Shown piece after piece: positions 15,788-24,088 of a stretch of DNA of 38,269 bases (the stretch's first letter is position 1; each line of letters starts with the position of its first letter). Location of the stretch: NCBI GenBank assembly GCA_016200495.1, contig JACQES010000139.1, forward strand, positions 1 to 38,269, in the 5' to 3' direction. The stretch is from Gemmatimonadota bacterium (GTDB lineage Bacteria; Gemmatimonadota; Gemmatimonadetes; Gemmatimonadales; Gemmatimonadaceae). Position numbers and translations under genes: made by a program. The notes beneath the pieces are model-generated. The model saw only the letters and a program-made list of their open reading frames with translations. It did not search any database and had not been told where the DNA came from.

Positions 15788-16531
15788 ATGGCCTCGTGGG
15801 ACGAACTGCCGCTCCGCTACCGGCTCACCATCCGCGCGTACCCATGGCGACGGATCGCGCCGACGCCGTGGACCACGCTCCGCGTGCCGCTCCGCGAAGC
15901 GCGGGTGGCGCTGGTCACGAGCGCGGGACTCTACCGCCCCGGCGTCGATCGCGACTTCGGCACGCGCGAGGGCGAGGACATCACGATGCGCCTGCTCCCG
16001 AGCGATGCCGCGCTGGATGCGCTCGCGATCGGCCAGACGAGCGACGCCTTCGATCGCTCGCCCCTCGAGCGCGACCGCAACCTCGCGCTCCCGCTCGACC
16101 GGATGCGCGACCTCGTGGCCGACGGCACGATCGGGGCGCTGGCGCCACGCGTCGTCAGCTTCAACGGCAGCATGCTCGCCCCCGGCCGCTTCCTTCGTGA
16201 CACGTCACCCGGCGTCATCGACGCGCTGCGCGCCGACCAGGTGGACGCGGCGCTCTTCGTGCCCGTCTGACCCACCTGTACGCAGTCGGTCGGACTGCTC
16301 GCGGCGAAAGTGGAAGAGGCGGGGATCCCGACCGCGGCGATCGCGCTCGTGCGCAGCGTCGCCGAGCGCCTCGCGGCGCCGCGCATGCTCGCCGTGCCGT
16401 TCCGGTTCGGGCAGCCGCTCGGCGAGCCCGGCGACGCCACCGGCCAGCGCGCCGTGCTGCGCGCGTTGCTCGCGTTGCTGGATGATGACGGCCCGGGTCC
16501 GGTCCTGCGCGACTACCAGCCCTCGGCATAG
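15788..16531 (+). CDS. GrdB-family selenoprotein with in-frame UGA (Sec161)
   Basis: A 247-residue protein if UGA 16268-16270 is read as selenocysteine. Before it the frame reads VALVTSAGLYRPGVDRDFG, LPLDRMRDLVADGTIGALAP and DAALFVPV; after it the same frame reads PTCTQSVGLLAAKVEEAGIP, then LAVPFRFGQPLGEPG, up to TAG 16529. The pattern matches the glycine/sarcosine/betaine reductase selenoprotein B family, whose active site is U-x-x-C-T; here Sec161-P-T-C164-T. A SECIS-like hairpin lies just downstream. It is much shorter than true GrdB, and no GrdA/GrdC gene is near, so it is a short stand-alone relative of unknown substrate, presumably a redox protein. Alternatives are a pseudogene or a sequencing error, but both halves keep clean coding sequence. 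The sel machinery is not in this window. Confidence 0.85.
16276..16304 (+). promoter_or_regulatory. SECIS-like hairpin for UGA recoding
   Basis: Starting 11 bases after the UGA, GCAGUC (16282-16287) pairs perfectly with GACUGC (16293-16298) around the loop GGUCG. A 2x2 internal loop separates it from a lower 4-bp stem (16276-16279 with 16301-16304, including two G-U pairs). Bacterial SECIS elements are short hairpins inside the coding region just after UGA, with G at the start of the apical loop, bound by SelB. Position (loop 18 bases after UGA), size and loop all fit. Confidence 0.7.
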
Positions 16532-16585
16532 CGTGTGCCGGCGGCGCGACCTCGCGCGCACCGGTCGCTCACCGGCGCGCGAACG

Positions 16586-17203
16586 CTACGCTGACGGCCC
16601 GTTCGCCAGCACGCGCCGCGCGAACGCCAGCCGCTGCACCACCGTCGCCGCGAGCAGCGCGATCCACGTCCACGCGATCGCCACGGTGAACTGCGGCACG
16701 AGGAGCAGCAGCACGTACACGGCGGTCGTCTCGCCGGCCTCCGCGTACCCGGGAGTGAAGGCAATCGAGCGGTTGGTGAGGCCGCCGCGCGCCTGCAGCC
16801 CCTCGAGCAACGACGCCACCGCGAGCGTGAGCGTCGTGACGAGCAGGTAGCCCACGAGGATCAGCGTCCACGCGATCGGGTGCGCCGGGTGCACCACCGC
16901 GAAGCCGACCACCATCGCGCCGTAGGCGAGCATGTCGAGCGTGAGGTCGAGCACGCCGCCGAACGGCGTGCCGCGCCCCGTCTCGCGTGCCAGCACGCCG
17001 TCCACGCCGTCGAGCACGCGGCTCGCGAGCCACGCCACGAGCGCGAGGCGCGGGTGATGCGCGCCGACCAGCACGCCGGCGCCCACCCCCAGCGCGCAGG
17101 CCGCCACCGTCACCTGGTTGGGCGTGACCCCCGCGCGCGCGAGGGCGCGTACGGGACCGCCCACCATCGCGGGAAAGGCGCGTCGGAACGGCTCGTCGAA
17201 CAT
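16586..17203 (-). CDS. CDP-alcohol phosphatidyltransferase family protein
   Basis: A 205-residue integral membrane enzyme. The family catalytic motif D-x2-DG-x2-AR-x8-G-x3-D-x3-D is complete: D65, D68-G69, A72-R73, G82, D86 and D90 in LDGVDGVLARETGRGTPFGG and the following LDLTLD. About six membrane helices are predicted. Members transfer a phosphoalcohol head group from CDP to an alcohol (glycerophosphate, inositol, serine or similar) at the inner membrane; the acceptor cannot be told from this sequence. The last hydrophobic segments end in RLAFARRVLANG. ATG 17203 lies 6 bases after TAAGTT, so the mRNA may be leaderless. Confidence 0.93.
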   Translation of the reverse strand: MFDEPFRRAFPAMVGGPVRALARAGVTPNQVTVAACALGVGAGVLVGAHHPRLALVAWLASRVLDGVDGVLARETGRGTPFGGVLDLTLDMLAYGAMVVGFAVVHPAHPIAWTLILVGYLLVTTLTLAVASLLEGLQARGGLTNRSIAFTPGYAEAGETTAVYVLLLLVPQFTVAIAWTWIALLAATVVQRLAFARRVLANGPSA

Positions 17204-17209
17204 CAGGGC

Positions 17210-17215
17210 AACTTA
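17210..17215 (-). promoter_or_regulatory. TAAGTT -10-like box, probable leaderless promoter
   Basis: On the minus strand TAAGTT ends 6 bases before the ATG of the phosphatidyltransferase gene, placing the likely transcription start at the start codon. Confidence 0.45.
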
Positions 17216-17301
17216 GGCGCGAGCGCCCCGGACGCGGGCAGGTCTGGGGCGGGACATCGCGCACACCGCCGCATGCGCCACCGTCGCGATCGGTCCGTCG
17301 C

Positions 17302-20136
17302 CTAGAACCCCCAGCGCACCGACAGCTGCAGCTGCCGCGGCGGGCCGGGATTGAAGTTGTAGATCGGGTCGCCCACGCGCCCCGTCTGCACGCGGCTGCC
17401 GCCACCGCCGACCCCGTTCGCGAAGTTTCCCCACGCGGTGTAGTTCGTGAGGTTGAACAGGTCGGCGCGGAACTCGATCACCTGCGCGCCCACCGCCATC
17501 AGGTACGTCGCGCTCAGGTTCACGTTCTCGTAGTGCGGCAGCTGCTCGACGTTGCGGTCCACGCCGTAGTAGCGATCGTTGTTGCCGATGAAGCCGTTGC
17601 CGCGGATCGGCCCCGAGCCGAGGAGGTCGTAGCGCGACTGCGAGCCGCCGGTCGTCACGCCGGCCACGCGCGTGAACGGCTGCCCGCTCTGCAGGTCGGC
17701 CACCGCGCTGAAGCGCCACGCGGCCCACGGCGTCCACACGGTGCGCAGCGTCGCGCGGTGCGTGCGGTCGTTGTTCGCGCGCCCCCACTCCGTGCTCGAG
17801 CACGGTGCGCCGGTGAGCGCGTCGCGCCGGTCCTCGCCGAAGCAGTTGCGCTGCGTGGCCGAGAAGTTGATGTCCTCCGCGTCGCTCATCGCGCGCGAGA
17901 GCACGTAGTTCGCGTCCACGGTGAGCGAGCGCGCGAGCCGCTTGCGCGCGCTCAGGTAGAGTCCGCCGTAGAGCGACTGCCCGCCCGACTGCGCCGCGCT
18001 CAGGCGACGATAGCCCGTGGTGCCGGGATTCTGCGGGCGGAACGCGTCGCCCGGGCACGAGCTGGCCGAGGCGCACACCTGGTTGGCCGTGTCGGCCGGG
18101 GTCAGCGCCTTCTGCACCGGGTTGAGGTCGAGCAGGCGCGGCAGGTTGATCGTGCGGCTGCCGACCACGTCGACGCTGAAGCCCCAGTCGTCGCCCACCT
18201 GCAGCTGGTAGCCGAGCGTCGCCTGGTAGCCCATCGGCATCTTGAGGCCGAAGGGGAAGAAGGCGAACACCTCGTGCGGCGGGAGCGTCCCCGCGGCTGC
18301 GGCGAGCGCGGCGGCGTTCTGCCCCTGCCCGAACGCGGGCGCGCTGGCGCCGCTGAACGTGACGGTCGCGTTGCCGTTCACGCCGAGCTGCTGCGCGTCG
18401 GAGTAGGTGGCATACGGGAACTTGCCCGCGTACATCCCGATGCCGCCGCGCACCACCGAGCGCGGCGTCGCGTACCAGTTGAACGACACGCGTGGCTGGA
18501 ACCCCGAGAGGTCGGCCGAGCTCAGGCCGCGACTCGTGATGTCGTCGTAGTCCCAGCGGAGCCCGGTGATGAGCGTGAACGACGGCGTCACCTTCCACCG
18601 GTCCTCGATGAACGCGCCGTACACCGTCTGCGACAGGTTCACCTGCTGCGGCCGCGCATCCACCGTGTACGAGAGCACCTGCACGTTCGACGGGATGTCC
18701 GAGTAGCGCACCGGACGCCCGTTGGGCGGGTTGATGTTGCCGTTGTTGACCACCACGTACGAGCCGAGCGGGTTGGTGCCCGCCGCGAACAGCTCGAACC
18801 CCGATCGCACGATGTCGCCCCCCACGCGGAGCGTGTGGTCGGTGCCGATGGCGCGCTCGTACACGTCGCGCAGCTCGAGCTGCAGCTCCGTCTCGTCGAA
18901 GACGAAGTTGGTCGAGCCCACCACGGCCTGCGGCGTGTACGACGGGCCCGGGCCCACGATCGTGACCTGCGGCTTGCTGAAGTCGGAGTTGGCGGGCGGG
19001 AAGTACCAGTGATACGTGCCCACCTGCGCCGAGATCGTGTTGCTCGCGTTGCCGCCGTCGAGCGAGGTGCGGTGCGTGAGCGCGTACAGCCCGCCGATGC
19101 GCCGCGTCACGTTGTCGGCCTCCGGGGTGACGATCCCCGAGCCGGTGCCCGCGCGGTCGGTGATCGAGAACGCGGCGCGGAAGGTCGTGAACTGCTCGCT
19201 GTTCCACGCCTGGTCCACGCGGCCGAACAGCCCCCAGGAGCTGTACCCGATCGTCCGCATGCGGCCGGACAGCTGGAACCGCTTGAACCCCTGCTGGTCG
19301 CGCGCCACCGCGGCGGGGACGGCGCCATAGGGGATCTTGTTGTCGCCGTCGACGCCGAGCCCGAGGCCGGGACGACCATAGAGGAAAAGCTCGCCGTGGC
19401 GCACGTTCGAGCCGCCGCGCGTCACCTGGTTCACGATCCCGCTCGGACTCCGGCCGTACTCGCTGGAGTAGCTGTTGACGAGCGCGTCCATCCGGTCGAG
19501 TCCGGCCAGCGGGAACTCGACGCGCGGGCCGCCGAGGAACCCCTCGGTGTTGTCGAGGCCGTCGAGGAGGTACGTGGTGTAGAGCGAGTTCTGCGCGTTG
19601 AACGAGAGCTGGGGCGCGTCGCCGAAGAAGCCGGCCGCCTGCGTGATCCCGGGAATGTTGAAGAGGAGCGCGATCGGGTCCCGCGCGTCGGTCGGCAGCG
19701 CCTGGATCTCCGCCTTCTCGATCGAGCCGCCGGTGGCCGCGTTCTCGGTGTTGAGGAGCGGCCGCTCCTGGGTCGCGAGGATCGTCGTCGCCACCAGCGT
19801 GTAGAGCGGCGCCAGCGTCACCCCGATCGGGCGCACCTCGCCGGCGTTGAGCGCCGACACCGGGATCTCGACCGGGCGGAAGCCGATCGCGCTCACCTTC
19901 ACGCGCACGTCCCCCGTCGGGACCGACAACCGGAAGCGGCCCGCGGCGTCGGCATCGGCCTTGTTCGCCCCATCGGCCGTCTCGACGCGCGCGCCGCCGA
20001 TCGGGCGCCCGCCCTGCGAGCGGACCGTGCCGCTCACGGTGGCCTGCGCGACCTGCGCGCGAGCGGGGGAGGGCACCCCGCTGGCCACGAGTGCGGCGGC
20101 CAGGAGGGTCGGACGAATCAGACGCGACAGGGTCAT
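17302..20136 (-). CDS. TonB-dependent receptor with carboxypeptidase-regulatory domain
   Basis: A 944-residue outer-membrane receptor. The signal peptide ends near PARAQ (residue 28). A CarboxypepD_reg-like domain (about 30-115: VSGTVRSQGGRPIGGARVET, FRLSVPTGDVRVKVSAIGF) precedes the plug (about 120-235: LPTDARDPIALLFNIPG, TTYLLDGLDN, YSSEYGRSPSGIVN). A 22-strand barrel of about 700 residues then ends with the terminal aromatic strand QLQLSVRWGF. This Oar-like architecture is common in Gemmatimonadota and Acidobacteria and imports siderophores, oligosaccharides or peptides using TonB energy; the ligand is unknown. ATG 20136 gives the signal peptide. An ArsR regulator lies directly upstream on the same strand and may control it. 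Confidence 0.95.
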   Translation of the reverse strand: MTLSRLIRPTLLAAALVASGVPSPARAQVAQATVSGTVRSQGGRPIGGARVETADGANKADADAAGRFRLSVPTGDVRVKVSAIGFRPVEIPVSALNAGEVRPIGVTLAPLYTLVATTILATQERPLLNTENAATGGSIEKAEIQALPTDARDPIALLFNIPGITQAAGFFGDAPQLSFNAQNSLYTTYLLDGLDNTEGFLGGPRVEFPLAGLDRMDALVNSYSSEYGRSPSGIVNQVTRGGSNVRHGELFLYGRPGLGLGVDGDNKIPYGAVPAAVARDQQGFKRFQLSGRMRTIGYSSWGLFGRVDQAWNSEQFTTFRAAFSITDRAGTGSGIVTPEADNVTRRIGGLYALTHRTSLDGGNASNTISAQVGTYHWYFPPANSDFSKPQVTIVGPGPSYTPQAVVGSTNFVFDETELQLELRDVYERAIGTDHTLRVGGDIVRSGFELFAAGTNPLGSYVVVNNGNINPPNGRPVRYSDIPSNVQVLSYTVDARPQQVNLSQTVYGAFIEDRWKVTPSFTLITGLRWDYDDITSRGLSSADLSGFQPRVSFNWYATPRSVVRGGIGMYAGKFPYATYSDAQQLGVNGNATVTFSGASAPAFGQGQNAAALAAAAGTLPPHEVFAFFPFGLKMPMGYQATLGYQLQVGDDWGFSVDVVGSRTINLPRLLDLNPVQKALTPADTANQVCASASSCPGDAFRPQNPGTTGYRRLSAAQSGGQSLYGGLYLSARKRLARSLTVDANYVLSRAMSDAEDINFSATQRNCFGEDRRDALTGAPCSSTEWGRANNDRTHRATLRTVWTPWAAWRFSAVADLQSGQPFTRVAGVTTGGSQSRYDLLGSGPIRGNGFIGNNDRYYGVDRNVEQLPHYENVNLSATYLMAVGAQVIEFRADLFNLTNYTAWGNFANGVGGGGSRVQTGRVGDPIYNFNPGPPRQLQLSVRWGF

Positions 20137-20185
20137 GAGGATGCGTGCTCGGGATGTGGAGCCCCCCGCGCACGCCGTCGCGCGC

Positions 20186-20207
20186 GGAAGACATGGAGAT
20201 ATGTTCC
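20186..20207. promoter_or_regulatory. Imperfect palindrome overlapping a possible receptor promoter
   Basis: GGAA-G-ACAT and ATG-TTCC form an inverted repeat with a 6-base centre. On the minus strand it contains TATCTC (20196-20201), a plausible -10 box about 60 bases upstream of the receptor start. This would suit a repressor operator, possibly for the adjacent ArsR-type protein. Confidence 0.35.
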
Positions 20208-20273
20208 GCCGTCCATACGTCGGGGCGCGCCGGTCCGGATGCATCCACCGGCCACCCCGCCGACGGATAGGAC

Positions 20274-20630
20274 TCAGCGGCCCCGCGGGTTCCGCTCGAT
20301 CCGGACGTGCTGCAGCGTGGCGACGTCGGCGCCCGCGAGCAGCTGGTCGAAGAAGCCGTCGCCGATGCGCCGCCAGACCTCGACGTTCAGGCGGTAGTTC
20401 ACGAACTGTCCGTCGCGCTCGTCCACCACGAGCCCGGCGTTCCGGAGGATGCCCAGGTGATGGCTGCAGTTGCTCTGCGGGAGGCCGTGGTGCGCGCACA
20501 ACTCGCTCACGGTGCCCGGCCCCTGCGCGAGCGAGAGGACGAGGTGGAGTCGCGTCTCGTGGCTCAGGAGGCCGAGCCAGCGCGCCGCGAGGGCGACGTA
20601 GGCGGGATCGAACGTGCGACGGACGGGCAT
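20274..20630 (-). CDS. ArsR/SmtB-family transcriptional regulator
   Basis: A 118-residue winged helix-turn-helix protein: ALAARWLGLLSHETRLHLVLSL (first helices), GTVSELCAHHGLPQSNCSHHLGIL (recognition helix region) and LVVDERDGQFVNYRL (wing). It has His and Cys residues in the recognition region (ELCAHHGL, SNCSHHL), where ArsR-type metal or redox sensors sometimes bind ligands, but a full classical ELCVCDL metal site is missing. It probably represses its neighbours: the TonB receptor lies downstream and the symporter is divergent. ATG 20630 is preferred because a TATCAT box at 20668-20673 would start transcription between the longer ATG candidates (20669, 20687) and 20630. Confidence 0.9.
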   Translation of the reverse strand: MPVRRTFDPAYVALAARWLGLLSHETRLHLVLSLAQGPGTVSELCAHHGLPQSNCSHHLGILRNAGLVVDERDGQFVNYRLNVEVWRRIGDGFFDQLLAGADVATLQHVRIERNPRGR

Positions 20631-20667
20631 GCGGGGTGGGGCGCGGGTCGGGAGTGGCCGGCTCCCC

Positions 20668-20677
20668 ATGATACGAT
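20668..20677. promoter_or_regulatory. Overlapping divergent -10-like boxes
   Basis: On the minus strand TATCAT (20668-20673) faces the ArsR gene; on the plus strand TACGAT (20672-20677) faces the symporter gene. They overlap by two bases, so one bound regulator could control both directions. No convincing -35 boxes are visible. Confidence 0.35.
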
Positions 20678-20707
20678 GCCGGCGCACGGCCGGATGCGGC
20701 AGTCGGC

Positions 20708-22126
20708 ATGACCCTGATCGACCTCGCGGGCTTCGCCCTCGTCATCGCCGCCCTCGTGCTGGTGGGCCGTCGCGCCGCCGCGAGCGCCGAATCCTACCTG
20801 GTGGCCGATCGGTCGGTGGGGCTCCTGCCGCTCGTGGCGACGCTCGTGATGACCGAGTTCAACACGAGCACGCTCCTCGCCTTCAGCGCCTCCGGCTATC
20901 GCGCGGGCCCGATGGCGCTCTCGCTCCCGTTCGTCTTCCTCGTCGGGCTCCTCTTCTATACGGGCACCGTCGCGCGCCCGTGGAAGCGGTTCAACCGCCT
21001 GAGCGTGGCCGAGCTCTTCACCGAGCGCTACTCCCCCGCGCTGGGCCGGCTCGCCTCGGGGCTCCTGCTGCTGGCGATGACCGGGTTCAGCGCCACGTAC
21101 GTCAAGTCGCTGACGCTCATCTTCACCCCGCTCATGCCGGGGCTCGATGCGTGGGTGCTGAGCGCGCTGCTCACCGTGGTGGTGGTGCTGGTCGTGATCT
21201 CGGGCGGGCTCGAGAGCGTGGTGCGGAGCGACGTCGTCGGCTTCGCGCTCACCATCGTGCTGCTGCCGGTGATCGCGATCATCGGATGGACCAGGCTCGG
21301 GCCCGGTGCCATGGACGCCGCCTTTCCGCCCGGACAGCGCACGTTTGCCCCCTGGGCCCAGTGGGCGAGCCCGGTGCTGCCGTTCCGGTTCGTGACGACG
21401 CTCATCGTCCTCACCTGCTTCACCTACATCGCGGCGCCCTGGTACGGACAGAAGATCTTCGCGGCCCGGGACGAGCGCACCGCGTTCGCGGCCGTGGGCA
21501 TCAGCGCCGTGCTCATCTTCCTCCTCTACGGCGCCATGGTCCTCGGCGCCGCCATGTTCCGCGCCAGCGGCGTGGCCCTGGACGATCCGCAGCAGGTGGT
21601 GCCGCAGATGATCGCCACGTGGCTCCCTGCGGGGCTCAAGGGGGTCGGCATCGCGATGCTGTTCACCGCGGCGCTCACCACGCTTGCCGGGGTCTGGAGC
21701 GCGATGGCCGCCATGGTCGCCGCCGACTTCCAGCTGCGGGGCGGCATGTCGGTGCGCGGCCAGCGGCTCATCATCGTCGCCTTCGCCGTGCTCTGCTGGC
21801 TCGGGGCGAACCTGCTGGTGGACGACATCCTCAACCGGCTCATCCTCGCCAACATCCCGGTGGCGGCGCTCAGCTTCGCGCTGCTGGCCGGGTTCCACTG
21901 GCCCCGCGCCACGACCGCCGGCGCGTGGGCATCGGTCGTGGTCGGCGTCGCCTGGGGCATCGGCTGCTTCGTGGTCGTGGGCGAGGCCGGCGGTTACACC
22001 TGGCCGTGGGCCATCTATGGCATTCCCCTCATCTTCATGACGGGGGTCGGGGTGTCGCTCGCGACCGGTGCCCCGGAGAGTTCACCACAGAGGCACGGAG
22101 GCACGGAGAAGGCAGAGAACGGCTGA
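20708..22126 (+). CDS. Sodium:solute symporter family protein
   Basis: A 472-residue transporter with about 12 membrane helices. Family hallmarks are SAESYLVADRSVGLLP near the N terminus (SSS first-helix exit), TEFNTSTLLAFSASGYRAGP, SVAELFTERYSPALGRL, VVISGGLESVVRSDVVGF and APWYGQKIFAARDERTAF. It should use the sodium gradient to import an organic solute; the substrate cannot be read. An oddity is the last 15 residues, ending SSPQRHGGTEKAENG. They are encoded by the left arm of the repeat element at 22084-22218 and not by native transporter sequence, so the original stop was probably replaced when the repeat arrived. It is divergent from ArsR. Confidence 0.93.
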   Translation: MTLIDLAGFALVIAALVLVGRRAAASAESYLVADRSVGLLPLVATLVMTEFNTSTLLAFSASGYRAGPMALSLPFVFLVGLLFYTGTVARPWKRFNRLSVAELFTERYSPALGRLASGLLLLAMTGFSATYVKSLTLIFTPLMPGLDAWVLSALLTVVVVLVVISGGLESVVRSDVVGFALTIVLLPVIAIIGWTRLGPGAMDAAFPPGQRTFAPWAQWASPVLPFRFVTTLIVLTCFTYIAAPWYGQKIFAARDERTAFAAVGISAVLIFLLYGAMVLGAAMFRASGVALDDPQQVVPQMIATWLPAGLKGVGIAMLFTAALTTLAGVWSAMAAMVAADFQLRGGMSVRGQRLIIVAFAVLCWLGANLLVDDILNRLILANIPVAALSFALLAGFHWPRATTAGAWASVVVGVAWGIGCFVVVGEAGGYTWPWAIYGIPLIFMTGVGVSLATGAPESSPQRHGGTEKAENG

Positions 22127-22218
22127 AGCTGGTTGGGCCTGCACGGCGGCTGCGCGCTTCCAAGCCCGAACAATTCAATCAGTTCTCGCAGTACTCCGTG
22201 CCCCCGTGCCTCTGTGGT
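22084..22218. repeat. Interspersed inverted-arm repeat element, copy A
   Basis: The left arm (22084-22107, ACCACAGAGGCACGGAGGCA and 4 more bases) is complementary to 22195-22218 with one mismatch. The 87-base centre contains an inner hairpin-forming stretch (GGTTGGGCCT against AAGCCCGAAC) followed by AT-rich sequence. It shares arms and general layout with copy B at 23825-23992. The left arm overlaps the symporter reading frame. Confidence 0.8.
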
Positions 22219-22324
22219 ATCAGCCCCAATAGCCGCCACCTCTCGGTGTGCCCGATGTGCTCGGTGGTGAAAGCTTCTCGGCCGACGGGCACACGACCCC
22301 TGCCCCCAGACGCTCCTCTCCCCC

Positions 22325-22330
22325 TACATT
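22325..22330 (+). promoter_or_regulatory. TACATT -10-like box for the thiC transcript
   Basis: TACATT lies 6 bases before the first paired base of the TPP riboswitch (22337), so transcription would begin exactly at the aptamer. No clear -35 box is visible. Confidence 0.45.
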
Positions 22331-22336
22331 CAGCGT

Positions 22337-23802
<1,466 letters not shown>

Positions 23803-23874
23803 TCGCTCGGCACGAACGGACAGCACCACAGAGGCACGGAGGCACGGAGAAGCGCGAGGAAGCGTGAACCTGAT

Positions 23875-23917
23875 GGGGCCCGGCATCGAGACTCGATGCC
23901 CGGGCCCCGATTGTTTT
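23875..23917 (+). terminator. Intrinsic terminator of thiC
   Basis: GGGGCCCGGCATCGAG (23875-23890) pairs with 23892-23908 (one bulged C) around a minimal loop, followed by GATTGTTTT (23909-23917). It is the most canonical rho-independent terminator in the window, 72 bases after the thiC stop and inside repeat copy B. Confidence 0.85.
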
Positions 23918-23952
23918 CGCGACTCCCAGCACATGCGTAGTGCTCGCCGCCC

Positions 23953-23984
23953 TCCGTGCCTCCGTGCCTCCGTGCCTCCGTGCC
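23953..23984. repeat. Tandem repeat, four copies of TCCGTGCC
   Basis: Four exact 8-base copies lie head to tail, running straight into the right arm end TCTGTGGT (23985-23992). Copy A has only about two such units, so the array has expanded here. Confidence 0.9.
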
Positions 23985-23988
23985 TCTG

Positions 23989-24040
23989 TGGTGAAATCCG
24001 GCCGTCCTCCGTGTCGCGGTGGTGAAACTCGGCCGTCCTC
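23989..24040. repeat. Direct repeat TGGTGAAAnnCGGCCGTCCTC
   Basis: 23989-24009 and 24020-24040 are 21-base direct repeats with two mismatches. A weaker relative (GGTGGTGAAAGCTTCTCGGCC) occurs at about 22264-22284 downstream of copy A, so this is probably the outer part of the element. The rest of the gap to 24088 holds no gene. Confidence 0.65.
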
Positions 24041-24088
24041 GAACACCGGGAGTGTGACGCCCGTACCCACCCGTCGGTCTATAGGGTG

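Larger units (their letters stand above)
23825..23992. repeat. Interspersed inverted-arm repeat element, copy B
   Basis: The left arm 23825-23848 is exactly complementary to 23969-23992. The centre (about 120 bases) holds the strong thiC terminator hairpin, and the right arm is extended by tandem TCCGTGCC units. Inner sequence around GTGAACCTGATGGGGCC resembles CTGAAGCTGGTTGGGCC in copy A, so the two are members of one family and not a chance pair of arms. Confidence 0.8.

Noticed and set aside
15788-16270. The GrdB-like gene as a pseudogene cut by a nonsense mutation
   Set aside because: The frame continues with family-like sequence, the UGA falls at the active-site Sec position, and a SECIS-like hairpin follows. 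A random nonsense mutation would not be expected to match all three.
17533-20397. Very long open frames antisense to, or shifted from, the TonB receptor
   Set aside because: They are by-products of GC-rich third codon positions. Their translations are Arg/Ala/Gly/His-rich without domains, and the receptor frame has full homology features.
23953-23992. The TCCGTGCC tandem array as a CRISPR
   Set aside because: Units are 8 bases with no spacers and no cas genes nearby.
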